DNA from: Myxococcales bacterium
GTDB taxonomy: Bacteria > Myxococcota_A > Polyangia > Polyangiales > Houyiibacteriaceae
Direction: 5' to 3'
Assembly: GCA_024640845.1 (NCBI GenBank)
Contig: JAHEEE010000145.1
Span: 83,193-147,192, forward strand
DNA: 64,000 bases
Shown in pieces: positions 27,422-35,819 of this stretch. Below the pieces are notes generated by a model. That model was not told the DNA's origin and did no database searches. It worked only from the letters and a program-made list of their open reading frames with translations. Numbering within the stretch: the first letter of the stretch is position 1; each line of letters starts with the position of its first letter. The translations under genes were made by a program, and so were the position numbers.

Positions 27422-28582
27422 ATGGACCAATCACCACAGTTGCCGATGACGGTCTACCTCGCGGACATGTCCTACTTCAGTGGGAAGATGGAGGCATACC
27501 TGCGATACAAGGAGATCCCTTACCAAAGGCGTTTGGCCACCAGCAAGACGATGCGCGAGGAGGTGTTGCCGGCGACCGGGCTCATGAAAGTCCCGGTGAT
27601 TCGCCTTCCGGACGGCCGATGGCTCAAGGACACGACTCCCATGATCGACTGGTTCGAATCGCAGTACCCCGATCCGCCGGTCATTCCGAAGGACCCGGTT
27701 CTCCGCTTCATGTCCAAGCTCGTCGAGGACTACGCGGACGAGTGGTGCTGGCGCGCGGCGCTCTACTGGCGATGGAAGCCGGCGGCGACGCGAAGGCTGT
27801 TGATGCGGCGCATCGGCAAGGAGGTGCTGCCCGACTTCCCGATGCCGACCTGGCTCAGTGGGTGGTACTACGGCCGACGCCAGATCGCGACGTATCTGAC
27901 CGGCGACGGACTGAGCGCCGAGACCGAGCCGGTGATCAGACAACAGTACGTCGACCTTCTCGACGCGATGAGCGCCCTTCTCGAAGACCAACCATTCTTG
28001 CTCGGGAGCCACCCGACCCTCGTCGATATTGGGTTGTTTGGGCCGATGTTCCGTCACTACGCCCAAGATCCAGCGCCGAGCATCGTCATGGAGCGCAGAG
28101 CGCCGTCGGTCTACGCGTGGGTCGGCCGGCTCTGGAACGCTCGTGCTCGCCGCTATTCGAACGAGCCTTCGTTGACCGACTTCCGTCATCGGGGCTGGGC
28201 GTATTTCCTCGAAGACATCGTGAGGAGCTACTGGCCTTTCCTGGTGGCGACGGCGCGCGCCTGGGCCGAAGGGAAGCCCCGGTTGGACCACGAGGCACAC
28301 GGCGTGACCTACCGCGACCTCAAGGTGGTGCACTACCGCGTTTTTTGTCTCGAATTGCTTCAGAACCAGTATCTGGGCCTGGGCGCAGAAGCCCGAAGCA
28401 CGGTCGACGCACTGTTGGCTCCCTACGGCCGGCTCGAGCTCATCGATGGGCTCGACTCGGGATTGATGGAGGAGCACGAGCTGCCGCTTGCGCCGGGGCG
28501 TCCGCAGCTCAGCAGGTTGCAGCGGTTCCAGTTGGCGCTCACGGGAACGCCCTGGGACATGCCAGTCACACCGGAGCGGTAG
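27422..28582 (+). CDS. Glutathione S-transferase-like protein, extended
   Basis: 386 residues, almost twice a normal GST. The thioredoxin-like N-terminal domain has YLADMSYFSGKMEAYLRYKE, GLMKVPVIRLPDGRWLKDTTPMIDW with the cis-Pro of MKVPV and the DTTPMIDW box that binds the gamma-glutamyl moiety. A helical C-terminal domain includes FLLGSHPTLVDIGLFGP. The last 130 residues are an additional helical part of unknown job. It lies 11 bp after the ACAD gene and 14 bp before the AGPS-like gene, so it should be co-expressed with them; catalytic activity is not certain. Confidence 0.8.
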   Translation: MDQSPQLPMTVYLADMSYFSGKMEAYLRYKEIPYQRRLATSKTMREEVLPATGLMKVPVIRLPDGRWLKDTTPMIDWFESQYPDPPVIPKDPVLRFMSKLVEDYADEWCWRAALYWRWKPAATRRLLMRRIGKEVLPDFPMPTWLSGWYYGRRQIATYLTGDGLSAETEPVIRQQYVDLLDAMSALLEDQPFLLGSHPTLVDIGLFGPMFRHYAQDPAPSIVMERRAPSVYAWVGRLWNARARRYSNEPSLTDFRHRGWAYFLEDIVRSYWPFLVATARAWAEGKPRLDHEAHGVTYRDLKVVHYRVFCLELLQNQYLGLGAEARSTVDALLAPYGRLELIDGLDSGLMEEHELPLAPGRPQLSRLQRFQLALTGTPWDMPVTPER

Positions 28583-28596
28583 AGGGAGCGAGCGGA

Positions 28597-30312
28597 ATGT
28601 CGGGCAAGGATTCGTTCACACCTGAGTGGTTCGAGGGAGCGCTTCCCGAGCGGTCCTACCGATCAGCATTCAAATGGGGCGCTCCGGACGGGTTCAAGCA
28701 TCCGAATCCGCGGCTTTATGCGTTGATGAAGGACATCTTTTCACTGGACGACGCGTATTTCGCCGAGCCCCAGAAGTTGGGTCTCGAGGAGGTCGTTGCG
28801 GACGCACCGATCTCGTTGGACGCCGATCAAGTGGCCTTCTTTCGGAATCTGCTCGGCCCCGATGACGTCAGTGACGATGTCTACGCCCGTCTTCGGGTTT
28901 CCTACGGCAAGACGATGATCGATGCGCTGAGGCTGCGAGATCACAAAGTGGAGAACCTGCCCGACCTCGTGCTCCACCCGCGTGACCGCGACGACGTCGA
29001 AAAGATCGTACGTTACTGCCACGAGCAAGAGATTCCGCTCTACACCTACGGCGCGGGCTCGAGTGTGACCCGCGGCACGGAATGCGTGAAAGGGGGCGTT
29101 TCCATTCACCTCGGCACGCACATGAACCGCATCCTCGCGGTCAACCCCGTCAACCAAACCGTTACGGTCGAGCCGGGGATCCTAGGACCGGTGCTCGAAG
29201 AGGCGCTCAACCAGGCGAAGGAGCGCTTCAATGCCCCGCACGCCTATACATGCGGACATTTCCCTCAGTCGTTCGAGTACTCGTCCGCCGGTGGCTGGGT
29301 CGTGACTCGAGGTGCCGGCCAAAACTCCACGTACTACGGCAAAGCAGAGCACTTGGTGCTCAGCCAAGAGTACGTGACTCCCGTCGGCAACATTCGAACG
29401 GTCGACGTTCCTGCGTACGCTACCGGACCCAACCTAGATCAGATCATGATCGGCAGCGAAGGCGCGTACGGGATTCTCGTCGCTGTGACACTGAAGATCT
29501 TCCGGCACCAGCCCGAGAACACGGCGCGCTTTAGCTTCATTTTCCCAGACTGGACACGTGCCTGTGCTGCCGCGCGGGAGGTCACCCAGGGCGAGTTTGG
29601 GCTGCCATCGGTGTTTCGTTTGTCAGACCCGGAAGAAACCGACGTTGCCTTCAAGCTCTACGGAGTCGAGGGCACGCCGATCGACGCGTTCGTGACGATG
29701 CGTGGCTGCAAGAAGGGCGAGCGCTGTTTGATGCTTGGCACGGTCGACGGAGATCGCGCGTACACTTCGATGGTCAAACGCCGAATTAAGCAGGTCTGCC
29801 GGGCGCACGGCGGCATGTACTCGACCGGCCTCATCACCAAGAAGTGGGAACACGGTCGATTCACCGACCCCTACATGCGCGAAGATCTACAGGATTTTGG
29901 TATTCTCATCGACACCCTCGAATGCGCAACGAACTGGGAAGACTTGCCAAAGGTTCACGAGCACGTTCGTGCGTTCATCAAAGCCCGGCCGCAGACGGTC
30001 TGCATGACGCACATGTCGCACTGCTACCCGCAGGGCGCGAATCTCTACTTCATTTTCATTGCCAAGATGGGCGCCGAGGAGTTCTTCGAGTTCCACAAAG
30101 GCGTCCTCGATGCCGTTCAAACGTCTGGCGCGACGATGAGCCATCACCATGGCATCGGAAAGATGACCGCGCCGTGGCTGGAAGGGCAGCTCGGGGGCAA
30201 TGAGCTCGAGGTCTTCCGCGCGTTGAAACGTCACTTCGATCCAAAGAACGTGCTCAACCCCGGCGGCACGCTCGCGCTCGACTTGCCGGACGAAGACCGC
30301 CGCCTGCCTTGA
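28597..30312 (+). CDS. FAD-binding alkylglycerone-phosphate (alkyl-DHAP) synthase-like enzyme
   Basis: 571 residues from the ATG at 28597, after AGAGGGAG. A VAO-type FAD domain has LPDLVLHPRDRDDVEKIVRY, the phosphate loop PLYTYGAGSSVTRGTE, VEPGILGPVLEEAL and GSEGAYGILVAVTLKIF. The C-terminal cap carries MSHHHGIGK with three consecutive His (516-518), as in alkyl-DHAP synthase where the triplet is essential, and ends FDPKNVLNPGGTL. Family knowledge: the enzyme swaps the acyl chain of acyl-DHAP for a fatty alcohol, the first ether bond in ether lipids. Myxobacteria are known to make ether lipids by such an enzyme. Neighbouring SDR and PlsC-like genes support this role. Confidence 0.85.
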   Translation: MSGKDSFTPEWFEGALPERSYRSAFKWGAPDGFKHPNPRLYALMKDIFSLDDAYFAEPQKLGLEEVVADAPISLDADQVAFFRNLLGPDDVSDDVYARLRVSYGKTMIDALRLRDHKVENLPDLVLHPRDRDDVEKIVRYCHEQEIPLYTYGAGSSVTRGTECVKGGVSIHLGTHMNRILAVNPVNQTVTVEPGILGPVLEEALNQAKERFNAPHAYTCGHFPQSFEYSSAGGWVVTRGAGQNSTYYGKAEHLVLSQEYVTPVGNIRTVDVPAYATGPNLDQIMIGSEGAYGILVAVTLKIFRHQPENTARFSFIFPDWTRACAAAREVTQGEFGLPSVFRLSDPEETDVAFKLYGVEGTPIDAFVTMRGCKKGERCLMLGTVDGDRAYTSMVKRRIKQVCRAHGGMYSTGLITKKWEHGRFTDPYMREDLQDFGILIDTLECATNWEDLPKVHEHVRAFIKARPQTVCMTHMSHCYPQGANLYFIFIAKMGAEEFFEFHKGVLDAVQTSGATMSHHHGIGKMTAPWLEGQLGGNELEVFRALKRHFDPKNVLNPGGTLALDLPDEDRRLP

Positions 30313-30328
30313 CCCCGGAGGATCGCTG

Positions 30329-31246
30329 ATGAGCAATACTGAGAACGACGCCCTGCGCGAATGCGTGACGGGACGCGTCGTCGTAGTCACCGGCGCATCG
30401 AGTGGCATCGGCGAGGCGCTTGCCCGGCGACTGGGCGATGCCGGCGCCAAGGTTCTCCTAGTTGCGCGGTCCACCGAAAAGCTCGACGAGTTGAAACAGG
30501 CCATCGAAACACGGGGTGGAGCGGCCTTCGCATATGCCGCCGACCTGTCGAGCGCCGAAGACACCAAGCGAGCCATCGACACGATCCTGGCCGACCACGG
30601 ACACGTCGACATCCTCGTGAACAACGCGGGCATGTCGATTCGCCGGAGCGTTGCGAAATCCTACGATCGTCTACACGACTTCGAACGGACGCTTTCGCTC
30701 AATTTCCTCGGCGCCGTGCGCCTGATCATGGGCTTTCTGCCGGGGATGCGCGCTCAGAAGCGGGGCCAGATCATCAACGTGTCCACCATCGGAGTGCAGG
30801 TGAACGTTCCGCGCTATGGTGCCTACATCGCGAGCAAGGCGGCGCTCGACGCGTTCAGTCGCGTGCTCGCGGTGGAGGTTTTGCAAGAGGGCGTCAAAGT
30901 CACCACCGTCTACATGCCCCTCGTCAAGACCCCGATGATGGAGTCGACCACGATCTACCAGTCGTTCCCGATGAGGAGCGCAGACGCGGCGGCCGACTTG
31001 ATCGTCGAGGGGATCGTTCATCAGCCGAAACGTGTTGCTGTCCCGGTTGGAAACCTCTTCGAGTTTGCATACGGCGTCGCGCCGAAGGCGATCGACAGAG
31101 TCTTGAACGCCGCATATCAGCTCTACCCTGAATCCGGAGACAAGAAAGATCAGCGCGAGCCGCTTTCGAAGGACGCGGCGATGTTTCAGCGGGTCTTCAA
31201 AGCAGTCACACGACGTGCGCGCCGCCGCGCCCCCAAAGCCGACTAG
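30329..31246 (+). CDS. SDR-family oxidoreductase, candidate acyl/alkyl-DHAP reductase
   Basis: 305 residues; the ATG at 30329 has GGAGG seven bases upstream. TGASSGIGEALAR, LVNNAGMS and INVSTIGVQ ... YGAYIASKAAL supply the cofactor and catalytic Ser and Y-X3-K motifs. A C-terminal hydrophobic segment (about 235-260) suggests membrane association. It starts 16 bp after the AGPS-like gene, so it may reduce alkyl-DHAP to alkyl-glycerol-3-phosphate, but sequence alone only shows a generic SDR. Its stop overlaps that of the convergent acyltransferase by CTAG. Confidence 0.85.
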   Translation: MSNTENDALRECVTGRVVVVTGASSGIGEALARRLGDAGAKVLLVARSTEKLDELKQAIETRGGAAFAYAADLSSAEDTKRAIDTILADHGHVDILVNNAGMSIRRSVAKSYDRLHDFERTLSLNFLGAVRLIMGFLPGMRAQKRGQIINVSTIGVQVNVPRYGAYIASKAALDAFSRVLAVEVLQEGVKVTTVYMPLVKTPMMESTTIYQSFPMRSADAAADLIVEGIVHQPKRVAVPVGNLFEFAYGVAPKAIDRVLNAAYQLYPESGDKKDQREPLSKDAAMFQRVFKAVTRRARRRAPKAD

Positions 31247-31989
31247 GCTTTCGAGTCGAAGTAGGCGTCCACTCGCCCGGAGATCACGTCCCGGACTTGG
31301 TCCCGAAGCGGGCCGACGTCGCCTTCGCTGAGTCCTTCGGTCAGGATCGGTTGCTCCACGAACACCGTAATTACGTTCCCGGGCCGGATGACGAGAGATC
31401 CCTTGTGGAGGACGTCGTAGAGGCCCGTGACGGCGACGGGTACGACGGGAACCCCGAGCTCGATCGCGATTCGGAAGATTCCCTCGTAGAACTTCCCGAC
31501 GCGGCCGGTGCTCGTTCGATGCCCCTCGGGGAAGCCCAGAATGGAATGACCTTTGTCGACCTCCGCTCGAACCGCGATTCGCAGCGCCTCGAGGGCGCCC
31601 TGTCGGTCCTTCGGCACGGGAATCGTTCCGCGCGCCTTCATGAACCAACCGTAAAACGGGTAGTCGAAGTGCGTCTCGAGCTCGATCCCTTGCTTGAAAT
31701 GCGGAGTCGCGTTGTACAACGCCACGTGGTCGAGGTGACTCGTGTGGTTCTGGATGAAGATGTACTCGGTTGACGGGTCCACGTCGGGATGCACGTGATG
31801 GACCTGCTTGTTGAACGTGAGTGCAAGCTGGGTCCGTGCATAGAATCGATCCAAAAATTGCACGCGGTCGGGCCCGAAGACGCGATGACAGAGCGTGAGC
31901 AAGGGGAGCATGAGGACGAGAAAACCGCCTGCGACGACCCAGATGACGAGGCTGACGATCCGATCCCGCGTTGTCGTTTCGTCTTTCAT
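31243..31989 (-). CDS. PlsC-like 1-acyl-glycerol-3-phosphate acyltransferase
   Basis: 248 residues from the ATG at 31989. N-terminal membrane helix (VSLVIWVVAGGFLVLMLPLL), then the acyltransferase blocks: IQNHTSHLDHV with the H-X4-D active site, GTIPVPKDRQGA, LGFPEGHRTSTGRVGKF and VPVVPVAVTGLYD. It should acylate the sn-2 position of lysophosphatidic acid or its alkyl analogue. The start overlaps the upstream kinase-like gene by ATGA, and it faces the AGPS/SDR pair, placing synthesis of the ether backbone and its acylation side by side. Confidence 0.9.
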   Translation of the reverse strand: MKDETTTRDRIVSLVIWVVAGGFLVLMLPLLTLCHRVFGPDRVQFLDRFYARTQLALTFNKQVHHVHPDVDPSTEYIFIQNHTSHLDHVALYNATPHFKQGIELETHFDYPFYGWFMKARGTIPVPKDRQGALEALRIAVRAEVDKGHSILGFPEGHRTSTGRVGKFYEGIFRIAIELGVPVVPVAVTGLYDVLHKGSLVIRPGNVITVFVEQPILTEGLSEGDVGPLRDQVRDVISGRVDAYFDSKA

Positions 31990-32879
31990 GCGATCAGGCG
32001 TATCGCCGCCGGCAGGACATCGATCGCGATGGGGGTGAGGTGAAAGAGATCGCCATCGATGAGAACGGCTTGGCGGGTAGGGCGGACGAACTCCACGCGA
32101 TCGACTTGCCGCGTCCAGACCTGTTGGAGCTGCGTGTGTGTTCCCTTGAAGATCTTGGCGAAGGCCGCAGCGAGCTCCCCTCTTCCGAGGCGGCCCGCGC
32201 GGATGACGTCGAGCAAGCCGTCGCTCGCGTCTGCGTCGGGCGCCATCCACATCGAGCCCCCGGTGTACTGGCTGTTTGAAAAAGACGTGAGGACGGTCTC
32301 GGCGTCGTCGAGCTCATCCCCGCACCTCAGCGGGTTTCGTTCGTAGCGAAGGCGAGCGATGCATATGAGGACGGCGGCGACGTAACCTGCCGCGCCTAGG
32401 AACTTGAAATGCGCGTTGGTGAGCTCGCCGGCGCTTGCGACGAAGCCCGTGCCCATCGTGTTGATGAAATGAATCTTGCCGTCGCTGTGTTCGAGGCGCA
32501 GCACGTCTACTAAACGGCCCTCGCCCCGAATGATGGCCCGGGATGCGGCATCGGCGTCGGCGATTCCGAAGTCGCGAAGAAAGGAGTTCCCGGTGCCGAC
32601 CGGAAGCATGGCGAGCTCGCATTCCGCGGCTACCCCGGCGCTGATCAACCCGTTGACGACTTCCGATGCGGTTCCGTCTCCGCCGACTGATAGAAATCTT
32701 CGCCTCCCCGCCAACGCCGCCTCGCGCGCGAGAACGCTTGCGTGCTTGGGGGCTTCGGTGAACGCCACTTCGAGCGATACGCCACTGCGCTTCAATGCGG
32801 AGAGCGCCTCGGGTGCCCTGCGCGCGGCGCGTCCACCGCCCGCTGCTTGGTTGACGATCGCGTAGAAGCCGGCGTTCAC
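31986..32879 (-). CDS. Diacylglycerol kinase / lipid kinase family protein
   Basis: 297 residues from a GTG at 32879, chosen because family members begin just before the ATP loop; GTG 32897 and TTG 32939 are alternatives. AIVNQAAGGGRA and FLSVGGDGTASEVVNGL are the catalytic-domain loops, with LPVGTGNSFLRDFG next. The C-terminal beta-rich domain includes ALLIDGD-like AVLIDGDLFH. It would phosphorylate diacylglycerol or a related lipid alcohol in the cytosol or at the membrane. Translationally coupled to the PlsC-like gene. Confidence 0.9.
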   Translation of the reverse strand: MNAGFYAIVNQAAGGGRAARRAPEALSALKRSGVSLEVAFTEAPKHASVLAREAALAGRRRFLSVGGDGTASEVVNGLISAGVAAECELAMLPVGTGNSFLRDFGIADADAASRAIIRGEGRLVDVLRLEHSDGKIHFINTMGTGFVASAGELTNAHFKFLGAAGYVAAVLICIARLRYERNPLRCGDELDDAETVLTSFSNSQYTGGSMWMAPDADASDGLLDVIRAGRLGRGELAAAFAKIFKGTHTQLQQVWTRQVDRVEFVRPTRQAVLIDGDLFHLTPIAIDVLPAAIRLIA

Positions 32880-32992
32880 TTGATGTCGAGGCTCCACATT
32901 GGATCCGTGCAAAGCACGCAACCTTCGCCCTCGAACCAACTGGCGCCCGCGGGGTCGTCATCGCTCATCGGTTTCTCATTCCGCTTGACGGT

Positions 32993-34249
32993 CTAGTCGG
33001 CCGGAACCGGCGTGACACGCAGGACCCGATCGCCGTCGTTGTGTCGGTCGGTAGTGATGTAGAGCAGGCCGTCGGGGCCCTGACGCGCCGTTCTGAGCCT
33101 GCCTTCGTCCTCGATGAAGCGACCGCGGCTCGTCACGTTGCCCTCCGAATCGACGTCGTAGATGTGGAGGTGCGACGCCTTCAGGGTGGCCACCGCGAGG
33201 ACGCCGTTCCAGTTCCCCCACTCCGCGCCCTCGATGAAGGTCGCGCCGCCGAGCGCGAGGGTCGGCGAGCCGGTCGACCAAGCAGCCTCGATTGCTTCCG
33301 GGAACTTGTCGAGGTCGGTCATCGGGACCGATTCGTTGTACCCGGGAACGGGATCCCAGCCGAAGTTGCCGGCGACCAGAGGGTTGATCTCGTCGTCGAC
33401 CGACGGGCCGTGCTCTGCAGACATACCGATTCCGTCGGAGCGGAACGCAATGCCTTGGATGTTGCGGTGCCCCTTCGAATACCAGAGGCGGCCGCCGGAG
33501 TTGCCGTCAGCAGCGGTTCCGTCGCGGTTGACGCGCAACACCTTGCCACCCAGCGAGTCGTCGTCTTGAGGCGTGGTTCCAAACGCCGCGTCGCCGGTTC
33601 CGATCCACAACACGTCGTCGGGACCGAAGCGCGGGCGGCAACCGCTGTGCCGACCATTGCTCCCATCGTTGTGCGGCATCCCCGTGACGATATCGAGTCG
33701 ATCTTCCACCGACGCCGCGTTCGGGCGACTCATCGTCAGCCGTACTACGCGTACGTCGTTCTCCGCGCCGGCACTCGATGCCATGCAGATGTAGATGTAC
33801 CCGTTGTCGTTGAAGTTCGGATCGACCTCGAGCCCAAGCATCCCGCCTTCGCCGCCGGTCGAGACCACGTCGGTGAGCGGGATGACGGTGGGGTCGGCAC
33901 CAACTCCATCGACGTAGACTTTGAGCTGGCCCGGTCGCTCGGTCACCAACACGGTCTCGTTTGGAAGCCAGGCGATGTCCCACGGCCGTTCGAGCCCGGT
34001 GATGTAGTCGTCCACTTGAAGCTCGATTTCAGTGACGCCTCCGCCAACTCCGCCACCCCCGGACGAGCCTCCGGTTCCGGCAGAGCCTCCGGTTCCGGCA
34101 GAGCCTCCGGTTCCGGCAGAGCCTCCGGTTCCGGCAGAGCCTCCGGTTCCGGCAGCGCCGCAGCCGCTTCCGCTGCAACCCTCCTCACCGCACCCTGCGA
34201 TCATCAAGCAAAGAAAAGCGACCCCCAAGAAACCATTTCGCAAGGACAT
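32993..34249 (-). CDS. PQQ-dependent sugar dehydrogenase-like lipoprotein (GSDH family)
   Basis: 418 residues. Signal peptide with lipobox LMIAGC, then a Gly-rich linker built from six-residue GTGGSA repeats, then a six-bladed propeller from about residue 75. Propeller motifs: GLERPWDIAWLPNETVLVTER, GEGGMLGLEVDPNFNDNGYIY, NGRHSGCRPRFGPDD, RNIQGIAFRSDG and AEHGPSVDDEINPL, the standard glucose/sorbosone dehydrogenase blocks. NGRHSG contains the His that acts as base in soluble glucose dehydrogenase. It likely acts in the periplasm or on the outer surface; its sugar is unknown. Confidence 0.92.
   Translation of the reverse strand: MSLRNGFLGVAFLCLMIAGCGEEGCSGSGCGAAGTGGSAGTGGSAGTGGSAGTGGSAGTGGSSGGGGVGGGVTEIELQVDDYITGLERPWDIAWLPNETVLVTERPGQLKVYVDGVGADPTVIPLTDVVSTGGEGGMLGLEVDPNFNDNGYIYICMASSAGAENDVRVVRLTMSRPNAASVEDRLDIVTGMPHNDGSNGRHSGCRPRFGPDDVLWIGTGDAAFGTTPQDDDSLGGKVLRVNRDGTAADGNSGGRLWYSKGHRNIQGIAFRSDGIGMSAEHGPSVDDEINPLVAGNFGWDPVPGYNESVPMTDLDKFPEAIEAAWSTGSPTLALGGATFIEGAEWGNWNGVLAVATLKASHLHIYDVDSEGNVTSRGRFIEDEGRLRTARQGPDGLLYITTDRHNDGDRVLRVTPVPAD
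34065..34154. repeat. Five perfect 18-bp tandem repeats in lipoprotein linker
   Basis: The unit GAGCCTCCGGTTCCGGCA occurs five times in a row without change. On the coding (minus) strand each copy adds the six residues Thr-Gly-Gly-Ser-Ala-Gly (frame-shifted reading of GTGGSA). Identity at the DNA level, not just protein level, shows recent expansion by slippage or unequal crossover. The linker spaces the propeller from the lipid anchor. Confidence 0.95.
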
Positions 34250-34278
34250 ATTTCCTATGTTACCCCGTTTTTAGGACG

Positions 34279-35700
34279 ATGCCCGAAAGCTACTACGAGC
34301 GCCTGTCTGCCCTCGACGCGTCGTTCTTGGGGTTTGAAGAACGCAACGCCCGCTGGCACGAGGCTGCGGTCATGGTGTTCGACGCGAAGCCACTGCGCAA
34401 CGGGGGTGGCGGCCTCGACTTCGAGCGCATCCTCAACAACTACGAGTGGTCGTTCGAGACCGTGCCGCGGTATCGGCAGCGGATCGCCAAGATCCCGTTT
34501 CTCGACCATCCGGTCTGGGTCGATGATCCGAGCTTCAACGTTCGCTATCACATCCGCCAGATCGCGCTGCCGCAGCCGGCCGACGAGCGGATCCTTAAGC
34601 GCGTTTGCGGCTACTTGCTGGAGATCCCCCTCGACATGGAGAAGCCGCCCTGGGAGGTCTGGATCGTAGACGGCCTGGAAAACGACCAGTTCGCCATCGT
34701 CACGAAGATCCACCACTGCATGGCGGACGGGATCTCCGGCCTCGGGATCATCCAGACGCTGCTCGGAGTCCAACCTTTCTCGCGCAAGGGGACCCCTCCG
34801 ACATGGACTGCTCGACCTGCGCCTGGCGGTCTCGAGCTCGTGAGAGCCGAGGTGAACCGTCGCCTTCGGGCGCCACTCGAGCTACTCGCCGCGTTGAAGA
34901 CAACAGACGAAGCGCTCGACAACGCGCGTGACGTACTGGAGGGGCTGATCGAGGCGTCGAAGCTAGGCTGGCGACCCGCCTCGAACACGCCTTTCAATCC
35001 CAAGAGCATCGGACCGCACCGCCGCTTCGACTGGACTGCTCTCTCTCTCGCCCGGATCAAGGAAGCCAAAGCCCGCCTTGGCGGAACGATCAACGACGTC
35101 GTGCTCGCCACGGCCGCTGGTGCGCTCGGTCACTTCCTGCGTGAACATCGAACCTCGACCACTGACATCGATTTTCGCACGTTGATTCCGGTCAGCGTCC
35201 GCAGCAAAAAGGAAAAGAAGCTTGGCAATCAGGTCGCGATGGTCATGGCGAAGCTTCCAGTGGGCGAACACGATCCGGTCGCCCGCCTTCAACAGGTCAT
35301 CGAGACGACCCAAAGGCTCAAAGCGTCGAAGCAGGCGCTCGGGGTCGCTTGGCTCGAGGGGTTGGCCGACAAAATAGGGGGCCGTCTTTTCACGGAGCTC
35401 AGCCGCTCTGCGACCCGCAGCCGCCCGTTCAACGTAGCGGTCACCAATGTTCCAGGACCGCAGTTCCCGCTCTACTTCCTCGAATCGAAGATGAACGCGA
35501 TCTACCCGATGATGCCGCTCTTCCCGAACCAAGCGCTCGCGATCGCCGTCCTGAGCTACGACGGCCGCGTCTTTTGGGGCTTCAACTCCGACTGGGACGC
35601 ACTCCCCGACGTGCACAGCCTGGTCGAAGCCATCGGCGAGCAGTTCGCCAAGCTTCACGCCGCAGCAACGGGGACAGGCTCCACCCACCTAACTATCTGA
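34279..35700 (+). CDS. Wax ester synthase / diacylglycerol acyltransferase (WS/DGAT)
   Basis: 473 residues, the usual length. The catalytic HHxxxDG motif reads HHCMADG at 145-151. Other family blocks are LSALDASFLGFE at the start, PRYRQRI, NDVVLATAAGALGHFL, VPVS-like LIPVSVRSKKEKKLGNQV and the late NVAVTNVPGPQFPLYF. It esterifies acyl-CoA to a fatty alcohol or diacylglycerol for storage lipid. A supply of fatty alcohol is also what the AGPS-like enzyme 4 kb away would need. It is divergent from the sugar dehydrogenase, with only 29 bp between. Confidence 0.95.
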   Translation: MPESYYERLSALDASFLGFEERNARWHEAAVMVFDAKPLRNGGGGLDFERILNNYEWSFETVPRYRQRIAKIPFLDHPVWVDDPSFNVRYHIRQIALPQPADERILKRVCGYLLEIPLDMEKPPWEVWIVDGLENDQFAIVTKIHHCMADGISGLGIIQTLLGVQPFSRKGTPPTWTARPAPGGLELVRAEVNRRLRAPLELLAALKTTDEALDNARDVLEGLIEASKLGWRPASNTPFNPKSIGPHRRFDWTALSLARIKEAKARLGGTINDVVLATAAGALGHFLREHRTSTTDIDFRTLIPVSVRSKKEKKLGNQVAMVMAKLPVGEHDPVARLQQVIETTQRLKASKQALGVAWLEGLADKIGGRLFTELSRSATRSRPFNVAVTNVPGPQFPLYFLESKMNAIYPMMPLFPNQALAIAVLSYDGRVFWGFNSDWDALPDVHSLVEAIGEQFAKLHAAATGTGSTHLTI

Positions 35701-35719
35701 ATTCACAGCGTTCCCCCGG

Positions 35720-35768
35720 CAAAGATCGCAGCGCGAAAAGCCCTGTGATTTCCTCGCTGCGATCTTTG
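35720..35768. terminator. Long perfect inverted repeat between convergent genes
   Basis: CAAAGATCGCAGCG at 35720-35733 pairs exactly with CGCTGCGATCTTTG at 35755-35768, a 14-bp stem with a 21-nt loop, between the convergent WS/DGAT and DUF1704 genes. Position suggests a bidirectional terminator, but no T-tract follows on either side, so an RNA-processing hairpin or a dispersed palindromic element are alternatives. Confidence 0.5.
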
Positions 35769-35819
35769 GCTGAGAAAGCGTTGGATGTCGCGGACTTGGA
35801 TGCCTGGAACGTGTCCCCT

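Noticed and set aside
30671-31648. 325-aa open frame opposite the SDR and PlsC-like genes
   Set aside because: Spans two real genes on both strands, no motif, Arg-rich shadow composition.
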